NCBI GenBank assembly: GCA_029215795.1
Contig: JARDYH010000005.1
Coordinates: forward strand, 33,114,001 to 33,178,000
Direction: 5' to 3'
Source: Anniella stebbinsi
Taxonomy: Eukaryota > Chordata > Lepidosauria > Squamata > Anniellidae
DNA: 64,000 nt
Made by a program: the position numbers and the translations under genes. Below the pieces are notes generated by a model, which ran no database searches, was not told the origin of the DNA, and worked only from the letters and a program-made list of their open reading frames with translations. Shown here one piece after another: positions 1 to 12,131 of this stretch. The first letter of the stretch is position 1, and each line of letters opens with the position of its first letter.

Positions 1-2192
1 CCCGCCTTGCGGAAACGGCACAGAAGCCGTCCGTCGTGAAATTCTGAATGTGACGAAGTGATGTCTTACATCTTGAATAAAAGTGCTTCCCATTACCTTT
101 TTTTATAAATTGTTCTAGTTCATATATGTATTTAGCACTGAATCAGTGCCACTGATTAAAAAATACTTAACAAGCAGTTTGAAATGGGGGAGGGGCACAC
201 ACTTCCCATCTGGCCTGGGCATATTACAAGCTCTGCACGGCCCTGCCCATAATACCTCTGAATACCCAACGATGAGGACAAACAACAGGGGAATGCCATT
301 GTCCGGCTTATAGGCTTCCTGGAAGCATTTGGATAACCACGGTTGGGGAAAACTGTGTTGGACTAAGTCGCCACATGATTTTCCCAAGGCCACAAGCTGA
401 GTATAAGATGGAGAGACATGTAAGAGCTCCAACCCTCTCCTTGTGCTCTTGTAACACAACATTCTTTTTTCAAAAACAAAAAAACCCCGCCACCACTTGT
501 GTAAATTTGTTTTTGATATATTCATGTGCCACTTCCTTTTTACTGTAAGTTTCTTAAAGTGAGGAACAGAGGTTTGTCCTTGTTTCTCCCACACCCTTAC
601 ATAAATAGATGCAAAGTGTACTTGGAGGAACATCCACCCTCCATGTTTCAACCATCTCGAGGTGGAGTGCACTTGTTTGTTTGCTAGCATGCGGGAAAAT
701 TATCCAGATTATTTTGAAGCATCCTGTAATTACACTGGAAGAGAGCCAGGATACTGATGTTAACACCCCTAGCATTGCATAATCTACCATGGAATTTTTG
801 TTACGGTAATCAAGTGTTGTCAGCATTTGGCCTCGGAGAATGGGAGCGACGATTTAGGCAATACCTCTTCTTTTAAACCGACTTAATTTGATACAAGTAC
901 GAAAGCAGAGGTGGATATAGTAAAAATCCATCTCCTTTGACACTTTGCTTCTGCCGTGTCATATTTAAATACTAAGAGAGCAATCAGATGGCCCCTAGAC
1001 AGGTTCGGGGAGGGGGTCCATGGGATAGTTCAGATTTCTGGATTTGAGGTCAGAGAGTGCTCTGATCTTGGAGCCGGGAATTCGAACTCCCCACCCCAGT
1101 GAAAGAACAACGTTGGTTGCCTCTCTGAGCTCCCTAAGGCTACCTCAGAGAGGACAGAAAGGGGGCATGTCGGGGAGCGGAGAGGGGAGAGAACTGGGGA
1201 GGCTGGCTTATGCTGTATCCCCAGCCCTCCCCAGCAGAGCAGGGGGAGCTCAGAGGCGAAAACCATTTCCTCTGCTACTCCTGTTCCGCCTTGGATAGCC
1301 AAACGCCTCTGAGTTTGGAGGTGTTTGGCCATCCCCCTAGGATTGCGCCCTAAGTGTTGATATATTTGTGAATCTACTTGTAAATGCAGCATTTTGAAGT
1401 GTTGCATAGGGAACAGTGAGCATCTCATTCTACTATTCAAGTCTCTACAATAGACTTATCAGTTGCAAAATTACAACAACAACAAAATGACCTGCTGCTG
1501 TCTTATATTATTTGTATTAGGTAAAACGATGATGCATCTATCTCACCATTTGTTAGTTATGCAGATGAGAGAGGCTGGATTCTTAAAGGTTGAGAACACT
1601 GGAGGTCACTAGAGAGAGGGAGAAGGTTTAAAGCTGACCTCGGTGTATGAATGGATACACCGTTCTGGCTTCTCCCATATAAATGTGATGGTTACTTTCA
1701 TGCCTGTAGGGCAGAGGTGGGAATCTGTGCTCCCCTCCAGATGTTGTTGGACTACAGTTCCCACCATCTTTTCTAGTTAGCCTGCAGTTGATGGGAATTG
1801 GAGTCTGCAGTTGATGGAAATTGGAGTCCAACAACATCTGGAGCCACATAGGTTCCCCAATCCTGTTGTAGGGAAAAGTAACATACTGTACTTGGGGAGA
1901 ACTATGAGTGACCCACTCTTCAGTAATAGGGATGCTGCATACCCAGCTATGCGCTCCTTCCAGTATACCATGTATAAACCCTCTGCACACAGCCCACCCA
2001 TCACAAAGATGGTCATCTTGCTAGTTCTAAAATATAATGCATTATTCTAGTCTTACTTTGATTTTCCTCTGTTGGATTTCAGCAAGAAATGAACACAGCA
2101 GGTCATCAGTTCCCATATCTCTGGTTAATTACTCTGAGTAAATAACATGTTAAATCGTTACTGTTCTCTGGTTTTATTTCTTCTAACTGCAG
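1..2192 (+). other. TOM1L1: TOM1L1 intron upstream of the first visible exon
   Basis: No exon of the missing TOM1L1 N-terminus was recognised here. The stretch holds a purine-rich dispersed repeat around 1030-1350 and a foldback copy at 1711-1866. A long minus-strand open frame at 115-690 matches no family I know and looks like chance. Confidence 0.6.
1711..1866. repeat. Foldback MITE-like repeat with internal duplication
   Basis: The left arm 'CTCCAGATGTTGTTGGACTA' is mirrored by AGTCCAACAACATCTGG. The segment CTGCAGTTGATGG(G)AATTGGAGT is duplicated in tandem inside the right arm. Confidence 0.75.
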
Positions 2193-2271
2193 ACCCAAAG
2201 ATGCAATCAGAGCATTACGAAAAAGGCTTTCCAAAAACTGCAATCACGTTGAAATTCGTCTTACCCTGTCT
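2193..2271 (+). CDS. TOM1L1: TOM1L1 VHS-domain exon
   Basis: The acceptor is ctgcag and the donor gtaagt. The exon is 79 nt: it starts with the last base of a split codon and then gives [14 protein letters not shown] followed by [12 protein letters not shown]. This is the VHS helix containing the family's P-K-D-A motif. It ends on a codon boundary. Confidence 0.93.
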
Positions 2272-5200
2272 GTAAGTACAACACCCTCAGTCCTTTTACA
2301 AGAGTCTGCATAGCGCTGCTACTGCTGAAGGGGATGCATGGGGTTTCTCCAGATTAGAGCCAGATAGCAGTGTGGGGGAGGAATCCTCTTTGAGCAGAAA
2401 TGTTCACAATGTTTTTCTGGCATGTCAAAAGATGAACTTCATAGGATGGAGATTGCTTTTTCTGGGCCATACTTAGTGGAATGCCATCTGCATCCTCACT
2501 ATTCTAATAGACAGGGGTAGGCTGTTGCTCCTAGTCAGAGCAGAAAGAGTATTACCTCTTGACCTTCCACTTCTTGGGACTGGCAGTGGGGGTTGAGCCA
2601 ATACGATGAGGAAGGGGGGAAATCCACATGCAGTGACATAAGAAGAGCCATACTGGATCAGACCAAGGATCCATGTAGTCCAGCATTCACATAGTGGCCA
2701 ACCAACTGTTGACAAGGAACCCACAAGCAGGATGTGGGTGCAACTGCACCCTCCCGCCCATGTTCCCCAGCAACTGGTGTATACAGGCTTACTGTTTTTG
2801 ATACCGGAGGTAACACATAGCTATTAGGACTAGCAGCCATTGATAGCCTTCTCCAGGAATTTGTTGAACCCTCCTTTAAAGCCATCCAAATTGGTGGCCA
2901 TCACTACATCTTGTGGTAATGAATTCCATAGCTTAACTATGTGCTGTGTGACATCAGGAAGAAAAGCATTTGGTCCTCTTCCAGTTTCCCAATTGGGCAC
3001 TGCCAACCGCCATAGTAGGGGCACCATCCCTTTTAAGGAGTAAGCAATGCATCATTGCAACCTGGGCATGCCAGTGTTGGGTCCTTGAAGCTTATTCAGA
3101 GCCTGATTCTCCAATATTACACATCTGTTGGAGAGGGAGAGCCTCTGAACAAAGTGCCCATTCCTTACCGCAGTGGCATTATCACATCCCTGTAATAGGG
3201 TGTTCAGCGTCTTACTCAGAAAATTGCTTTCCCCCCTCTCTTTTCAAATTAAGCACTGAAGATAATGACTAGCTAGGAAGGGGCAGAGTGATATCATATT
3301 CAAGATATTGTTATTGCTGTGCCAAAGGGCTTTTTCCTCCACAGTCTTCCACTTTAGAGCATGCTGTAATGCCACGCCATACCAAGATGCGATTCAATAT
3401 TAGTAAGTACAAAGACAAATATTCTTAACCACACGCAAACATTGATGGCTTTGGATCAGCTGTACGTAGATAGGAGAGATCTTGCAGTCATAGTAGAAAG
3501 CTTCCTAAAGCATTCGGTCTGTGATGTGGCAGTGGAAAAACAATAATGTAATTATAAATGTATTTCCATCCTATCTCTTTGCCAAACTCAAAAAGGAGTG
3601 GGGTGGGGGGAGAAATGCAGTATTAGGAAGCATGGATTCATAGTTTAGGGTGCAACCCCATGCAGAAAAGAAGACCCACAACTCCCAGCATTCCCCATCC
3701 TTTTATTTCACTCAACCTGTGTTAAAGTGGTAGATGCATGATTTAGGTTTACATAGAACTTTTTATCTGGTTGGATGTTCCAGTGAAATGGGGAAAAAAG
3801 GTGTTTCCAAATCAGGTTACGATCTTATAGCTATAATCCTGTCTGCAGTTTATTGAAGGAACAAGTTGAGACGGAAGCTTAATTAGATGGGGATTAAAAT
3901 TAAAGATAGGCATCATAAATGTCATCATATGAAATGTTGCGTGCCGTTCTGATGGCCCCATCTCAAAAAGAATATAGGAGAAAAAGAGAAGGGCAACTAA
4001 AACAATGAAGGGGGCAGATCTTTTTTATCTTAGCAAAAAATGGGGTTGTATCCGATGCTGGCTACCTGCCAACTGGGCCACATCTACACCAAGCAGGATA
4101 TGACATTTTGAAAATGGTTTGAAAACTGTACATGGAGTGTGTCCTGGGCCTCAACAGTTGTCACTGCTGTTATAAAATGTTTTAAAGCAGTAGTGGAAAT
4201 CCTGCCAACTGGATGGAAATTGTTGGTGCAGCCCATCCACTGTGCACCCCTCTAGTCTGTTCTGAAGATTTGAGGGGGGATTTTCTGGACCAGTTGTGGG
4301 GAGTGTAAGGAGGAGGAGAGCAAGGGGAAGTCCTGTTGCATGGCGGACGTCCACTCATTGAGTGCTGAATATTGTGGAAAAGGTGAACCGAGAGAGCCCT
4401 CTGTTGACTTCCATAAAGGGAGAATAGAGAGGAGGCCCAGGAGAGACATATAAAGCTGGTGGCACAGAAAGATTGAATAAAGAACCAGTTACTTGCTTTC
4501 AGAATACAAGAACTGAAGATGATCTACTGAAATAGATAACAGTTTCAAGATAAGCTTCATTATATGACAAGAAGTTAACTTGTGCCATCCAGCATGTGCC
4601 CCTTAGCATAGCATCCAGGATGCTGTGGTAAATAGCACATCATTTATGGAGAGGCCCTTCTTTTGAGATTGCTGCTTTTAGGGGTGTGTTTGGTAGTGAC
4701 ACAAGAGAGGTGGCTCTGGCTCTCCCTCTCAAGAAAGGCTAGGTTTGCTCCCTCTCTGCTGTCCTTCCACCAGCAGGTGCAAACACTGCTTTATTTAAGG
4801 CCATTAGCCTGTCAGGGGGGTTGTTGGCTTGGGTACTGTTTTTAATAATATTTCCCCAAAATTGTTTTGCTTTTATTGTACTTTAATGAATTATTATTGT
4901 TTTAATCAATTTTAATTGTTTCTGTAAGCCGCCTTGCATGTCATTTTTTGGCAGGATGGCTGGGTACAAATAAAATAAAATAAATGAATAAAAATTAGCT
5001 AAATGTTAATGAGAATAGGTGCATTGGTAAGTGCAAGTCTTGTGTGTCAATAATTATTATTATCTCTCTTTTCTCGCTCATGGCGGTTTCTCTAGACGGA
5101 CATGACGGGCCCAGTTTCTGAAGGCTTTCTGTATAGTTTTTTGATGTGATGTCAGTGACTGACATGATTAACAGAATAATTGTGACCTTTTCCTGTTGCT

Positions 5201-8200
5201 ATATTATTTATTTATTTATTCAATCAATCTATATCCCACCTGTATACAAAATACTCTAAGTGGCATACAGAATTAAAAGCAATTATAAAAACAATCAATA
5301 AAACCATCAATAAAACAATATATAATGGTCAGCAATAAGGTTCTAAAAGGGGAAGGCTGGCTGGAATAATAGTGTCTTTAATGCCTGCTGAAAGACATCC
5401 AGCGATGTCTGCAGGCGCATTTCAACCGGCAGGTCATTCCACAGCTGAGGGGCAGCAAAGGAAAAGGTCCTCTGGCGTGTGGCTGCCAATCTCACATAAT
5501 AGTGCAACCTGCATGCCAGAAGCCGCACCTGGAGGACAAATAATAGAAGGTGGCTCTTACTATCATACTATCTTACAAGAGTTGGTTACGAACTCTTGGC
5601 CTAAAACAGAATGTCCAGCGTAGATGGAGCATTGTCCTAGCCCAGCATAACTTTCCTTATGAGTGTTTCCTACCATTCCTGCCCAAGTTCTTATCTAGGC
5701 CAATGCTGTCAAATGGTGATAAGGGCTGGACAGGTTGGTGCCATGTGAGCTGGCCCATCAGTTTAAACCTACGTAATTAGAATCACAGACAGCAATGTGT
5801 AACTCCCTTTGTTTTTGTTTTTTTGAAAAATGGCAAATCCAGAGGTAGTAGTGGCAAAGGTGACTTGACAGTTCTTTAATTGTACACAGGGTTACCTTGT
5901 TGGTCATCATCTATTACGCAGCTGCAGGGAATTTGTGGTATTTTGTTTTGCAAAAGCATTATTACCATAAGTTAGGAAATGATTGGAGCAAACAAGTGAC
6001 TGGCAGCGTTCTGTTCTGAGTGAAGCCATACAAAACTGTGTTTCCTCCCCGGTTTCTGTGTGGCTGAGGACTTGGCTTCTTGTTTCTAGAAGTTACGGAA
6101 CCATGCTGATTAATAGATGGAGGGGATCTGGTTCTGAATGAATATCTTTCCTTACATTTTTGTTTTCCCATTTAATTCATACACTTTCTCAAGCATGCCA
6201 AGTTTTTTAGGCAAACATTCTGGGCTGAGTTCCTCTCTAGCATATCATCCTATTGTGACTTTCTCCTCAACAGTGAAGGGAATAACTCAGTCTGTTGAAG
6301 TTGCAAATACATCATATGTGATTTAGCATCTGTGAAAGTTGACTGTGGTCCATTGAGATTTTGTATCCTGTGAGAAAACATGGACATACACTCTCCATAG
6401 TTTTTTTTTCCTACTCAGTGGTGTCTGGACTTCCAAGTAGTGAGTGTGGATGGGTGGGTGCTACAAGTCCACCCTTCTACCAAATCAATCATCGGTGGAA
6501 TCCAATGAGTCGGTTTGTGTGTGTGTGTGTGTGTGAAATATGTTATCACAAAAGAGGTTTGTGGGCCCTTAAAGACTAACATCTTTGTTGTGACACATGC
6601 TTTTGTGGACTGGAGCTTATGTCTCACCTGAACACGTCTTCCCCAACATGGTGTCCTTCAGATGTTTTGGATTACAACTGCCAGGTTTCCTGACCACTTT
6701 CTGTGGTCAGATGGGAGTTGAAGTCCAAAAGATCTGGAAGGCACTAGGGGAAGGCTGGTCTATATGAACAGGTGGGAACCATAGCTCCTACACTTTCTTG
6801 GCAGCTGTTGAGGAAAAGAAAACGGACGCTTTTGATAATAAAGGAAGTAGTAGAAGAAAGCACAAGGTTAGACTCTGTGCCAACTTTCCAGAATTCATGT
6901 TATTGTTCAACCCTTCAGCTTTGTGGCACACAAGGAGCTCTGAGTACAGGACCAAACAGATGTGTCCGTTAGCTCTTTGGGACAGTAGGGAGGTTGGTTT
7001 GTATTCTGTATTTTGCAGCATCTGCCACTTAGATACAAGCACTCATCTATGTTGATTGCCATGCATGCATGAGTGCAATTGCTCATTGCATATTGTGTTT
7101 TACTTCTGGTATCTTGTTGAGCAAGACCATTAAAATATAGGTGAGCAGATAATTCAGGTTGATAAGCGACCAACTCTGGTCAAGTGTATGTTAGATTGCC
7201 CTAATGTGCCACACTATTGTGGGGGTGCATCTAAAAGTTTCCTGAGTATATCAATTATACTTCTTCCGCACCCCACCCTCTCCTCTCAGTGACTCAGAGT
7301 TACTATTATATATCTGGTTAGTTCCTTAGTGTACCTGTTTGTATAGCAGAACCCGTTCCTGCTTCCGCTTGGCATGCAGCCTCTGGATCAATTTGGCTTT
7401 TTTCCTATTTACCTTCCCTGCATGCTGAGCAGCTTTTATCTGAGAATTTATTCTGTAAATACAGCTTAAGGTTTCTCTATTGCGAGATGTTCAGGGGAGG
7501 AGGATTCTGTGTATTTTTCTGTCACATGAGCTGTGGTGCTTGTTAACATCACTGACCTCCTGGAAATAGCTTCTGTCTTCATAGCAAAGAATATAGGCAG
7601 CAAGAACAATTAGAAAACCTTCTTTCTCCTGCTCTGTTCCAAGGTTTTTATCTCTTGGCTCTGTGAAAGTGTCAAAGTCAGGAAACTGGAGGCATGCACT
7701 ACAATTCTATACTTATCCCATGAAGTGAGAAGGCGAATTCTGTGGTTGGGTGAACGAAAACAAAGGCTGAAGTTCTGTAGCAGAACAAGGCCTCAGAAAG
7801 AGAGGAATGGAGCAAAGAGAGGCAACCTGATGGAGGAAAAGCTACTGCCTTGAGAAGGATCCACCCTTAAGGCTGACCTTGAAAGAATTTTAGATAAGAT
7901 TTTTGGCCTTGGGTTGCCAACGGAATGTTCCAGGCTGGAGTTCACCTGACCTTGAGGGATTTCAGCAAGGCAAGAAGCCAAAATGACCTGACTATAGGAA
8001 TTTCTTTTTTTAAGGATCAATATTTTCCAGGTTTCTCATGAAAGATTGGAATTCTAGTTCCATAGACTTTGTTTTGCCATGAGGCAGTGCTCTTCTGTGA
8101 TGGCACACGTGAGGTGGCAGTGGATTCGCTCCGTTACAAAATCCCTGCACAAAAGTTTACATCTATCAGAAATAATGTGAAAGCACTTGAGTATAAAACC

Positions 8201-11200
8201 TTAAATACTTCAGTGGATGTTTTCCAGATACACCCACCAAGTGAGGAGATATTGTGAATAAAGATAGGGTCTTCTCTGCAGTATTGCCTCTGGTTACTGG
8301 CAGGTGCTCTTCGTCAATGTTTTTAGCTGATTGCCTTGTTCCTTTCATGGAATGTGATTTTATTGTTCATTTCTTTTAATTTTATTGCAAGCTCTTTTTG
8401 CAGTTTCATATTCTGTTAATGAGCTTATTTTTGGTAGTTTTGATAAGTGGTTTATGTTTGTTTTTCGCTTGCCTTGGAAATCCTCTGGGAAACATTAAAG
8501 ACAATAGCATATTACAATGGCAAACAAGGGTTTCTTGCAGGAAACTACAGTTGGCTGCCACCCTCAGCAAGTATACATAGAGTGGAAAGGCTTGTGTGTG
8601 GGATGTCACCTGTTGTAATCTATGTGCTGCTCTCACCCATGAACACTTGAATGTGCTTTTCCTTAATGGCCCGTGAGTCCAGCTCTGTGGCTTGGCTTAA
8701 TTGATAGAATATACAATTATACCAACCTTGTCAATATGCCCTCAAAGGTGTACTGGCTTGCAAAGATTCCTACTAATGTGATGGCTAGCAGAGGAGGGAT
8801 AGAGAGTTGCATTTCTAAGTATGTGTGGAGGGGAGGTGGCTTCCATTCTCTTGACAGCCCGCTTGGTCTCTGTGCCAGTCACAGACGAGGAATGGAGAGT
8901 TCCATTCTCCCTCTGGCCCTTTCCACACCAGGCAAAACGCCTGGGATGGACCCCGGCTGCTTCCTGTGAGTCTGCATGATGCACAGGGAGTACCGGGAGC
9001 AGGGGAGTGGGCATGGGATTTTTCCTGGTTCCCTGGAACCAGAAAATCCCAAATTTTTCCTCAGTCCTGGGATGTTTCCAGGGCTGCGGAAGATGTGCCC
9101 CCCCCCGTGCTGCCGTGCTTACACACGAGTAAGCATGGCAGCACCAATGGCCACGGAGCTGCACTATGCGGCTCCGAGGCCATCAGGACGGGGGAACCAA
9201 AATCGCCATCCCCAGGATGGCAGGGGAGGGGGCACGATCGCGTACTGCGTTTTTTTTAACTTACTTTTGCACTGAAGCGTAGGAACGCCGTTCCTCGACG
9301 AAAAAAAACAAAATGGCGGGCGCAATGTCCGACGACCCAGGACGTCATACCCATGATGTGGTTTGAGTACGCCGAACCCGGAAGTGGCTACTTCTGGGTT
9401 CGCTCGTGCTGGGCCCTCTACACCCCTATGGTGTGGAAAGGGCCTCTGTCATCACGGTAACTTGCCTCCATGGATTTCCTTGTCATGAAGTACTATCAGG
9501 TGAGCACTTAAATCAGTGATGGGCAACTTGTAGCCCCAAACATCTGGGAAGGCCATAATTCCCATCAGGCCTAGCTAGTATAGCCTATGATGAAGGATGG
9601 TGGGAGCTGTAGGCCAGAACATCTGGAGGGCCTCAAGTTGCCTGCACCTGATTTAGGGAATTCTCTCCTGAAACGACAGTGACCCTGTTCAGACAATATG
9701 CTATGCAAAGTGCTTAAGCATTTTGAGGTAAGCATTATGGCTTAGCATGTGAACCATTCCTAACCATGGTAGCTACATAACCGCAGTTTAAACATGCTCA
9801 CTAACCATTTGCTGCAAATGGTTTAGCGGCCTAACCGTGGCTTAGCATGTTGTCTGAATAGGCCCTTTGTTTACAGTTTCCATATCCCAGGCTCTAGACT
9901 GTTTTCTACAGTTGCAAATATAAGAAATGCAGCATTTAGGCAGGCAGCCAAGATGGCTGCTGGTAGTTAACCTCCTTTCGTATTAATAGGCTCTGGGTGT
10001 GTCAAAACTGGCTTCACCTGTAAATAAAACAGCCTGCTGGGGCTACTGGAGCCTTACTCGTTCTCTGGACCTTGGCCAGTGGGTTTGCACGATATCTATT
10101 AGAGTGGAAACACAAGTCCTAATTGAAGGATCCTCGTGCTCCTGAACATCATAAATAATATCTGTGGGAGTTGAGCATTTGCCCAAACAGATCAGAGTTC
10201 AAAGATCCAGGTATCAGCACCGCTACAACATTCTCAAGAAAGATTGTACAGTAGACAAGCAGAATTACCAGGATTTCTGTTTTGGGGAAAGATGGGATTG
10301 CAAATTAGGTTACCTTGTAAATTCAACAAACTTTATTCCACTCTGGGAAATGTCAACGTATAAAGTGGGGCCCATTGCTGCAGGTGTAGGAGTGGGCAAA
10401 AATATCCACCAATAAACTATACTGCCTTCTTTTTAATGAGCAGCACCCAAGCACGCTTAATTTTTACCAGGATGGAAGTTATGAGATCCAAGGTGCTTGC
10501 CTTCTTACCCCAGGTCTTAAGTTTGCTGCCCAGGTTTGCGGTGGGGACGCATGATCGAATACTACACTTGCTTTCCCCCTCAGCAATCTCTCTGGCCCAG
10601 TCTACATGCAATGATTAAAAAATGCATACATATAACACTCGAGAAGCCAAGAAGAAGGATTCTAGCCTAGCTTAATGTGCTTACTTTTCTATGCGTATAA
10701 AGGGGCAGGGGAGGAGTTTGCATTGCCGGGAATGAGCAAGCATGCTGGTGCCCACTGCTCAGTCACTCCCACTTTACTCCTCCTGCCAGCTAAACAAACC
10801 ACACACATTCCGTCTGCGATTTGTTTAGCATGATATCTGAACCAGGAGTCCTGGAATTTATTGCTCTCCTTACTAGCCAGAGTCATAAGGCAGGGTTTGG
10901 TCTACCAGACCTCCTGGTTCAGATGTCACACTGTACAAACTATGGACAGAGAGTCCCTGGTGCGTTTAGCCACTCCCACTTGCAGGAGGAGCCAAGTGGG
11001 AGTGATTGAGCAATGTGCCCCAGCATAATGCAAACTCTGCTGCACCCCACCCTCTATACACATAGGAAACTACATTTTAGGCTAGTCTTAGTATCCTTGA
11101 CATCTGGCTTGCTATACACATGGATATTTTCCCCCCTTAGGAGAGCATTTAAAGATGTACTGTATTTCTTCGATTCTAAGACGCCATCGATTGTAAGACA

Positions 11201-12083
11201 CACCTTAATTTCAGTACCACCAACAGGGAAAAAGCTTTGATTCTAAGTGTGGGAAAATCACCATCGATTCTAAGACGCACCCCTTTTTTAGAGATGTTTA
11301 TATGGGGAAAAAAGTGTGTCTTAGAATCGAAGAAATAGGGTAATAGCCCCTACCAGCAGTCTGAAGCAGTATAGTCCAGGGACAGTTTTAGCACATGATG
11401 AGCCGTATGTGTTGACTGAGCCTCTAGTTGCCTTTGTTTCAGTCTTGACTCTTACACTTACTCATTAGATGTTTTGGACTGATCATATCTTCTACAGCAC
11501 CAGCAAAACAACCTAAGCAGTGGAGTGGGCTGTGTTGTACACTAACAACCACCACTGTCAGCTGTGGAATAATGGCACAGGCAAAGCTATCTTAGGGAAC
11601 AGGATTGAGTAGAGCAGTAGGACATGATGGGGGTGAGTCTAGTGCCAGCTATGCAGCATCATCCAGGTATTTCAACCATTCTGGAGCCTGTTCCATTGGT
11701 TCAGCACCAGGTATATAGCAACAATACTTTGTACCAGGGAGCATAGTAGGATGTCCTCACCCCACCCTTCTGAGCATGGGATGTTGCTGTAGATGAGATG
11801 GCGTGAGCCACTCTATTTCCTGTGACACAAGGGTGCAGCCTGTCAGTTCCAGGGATCAAATCTGGCCTACCTGGTTCCATTCTGGCCTTTGGGGTTCCAG
11901 AGATGATCATACCCCTTCCCCTAGCCCTATTTTCTTTCCCCCAAATAGCAATCATTCTAAAAGGTTGAAATGCGTCTGCTAAGGCTTAGTTCCTGGCATT
12001 AAGAGCTTTAAGCTAAAATATGCTGGTATTCTTGGCCACACCCCTAATTGGTGTATATAGGCAGTAAGCCTATATACGCTGGA

Positions 12084-12131
<48 letters not shown>

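Noticed and set aside
1..70. Possible TOM1L1 first or second exon at the window start
   Set aside because: Translations do not give the expected start of the VHS domain and no suitable donor phase was seen.
115..690. 191-codon open frame on the minus strand
   Set aside because: No recognisable domain, odd composition, overlaps another frame, and lies in intronic DNA. Open frames of this length occur by chance in 64 kb.
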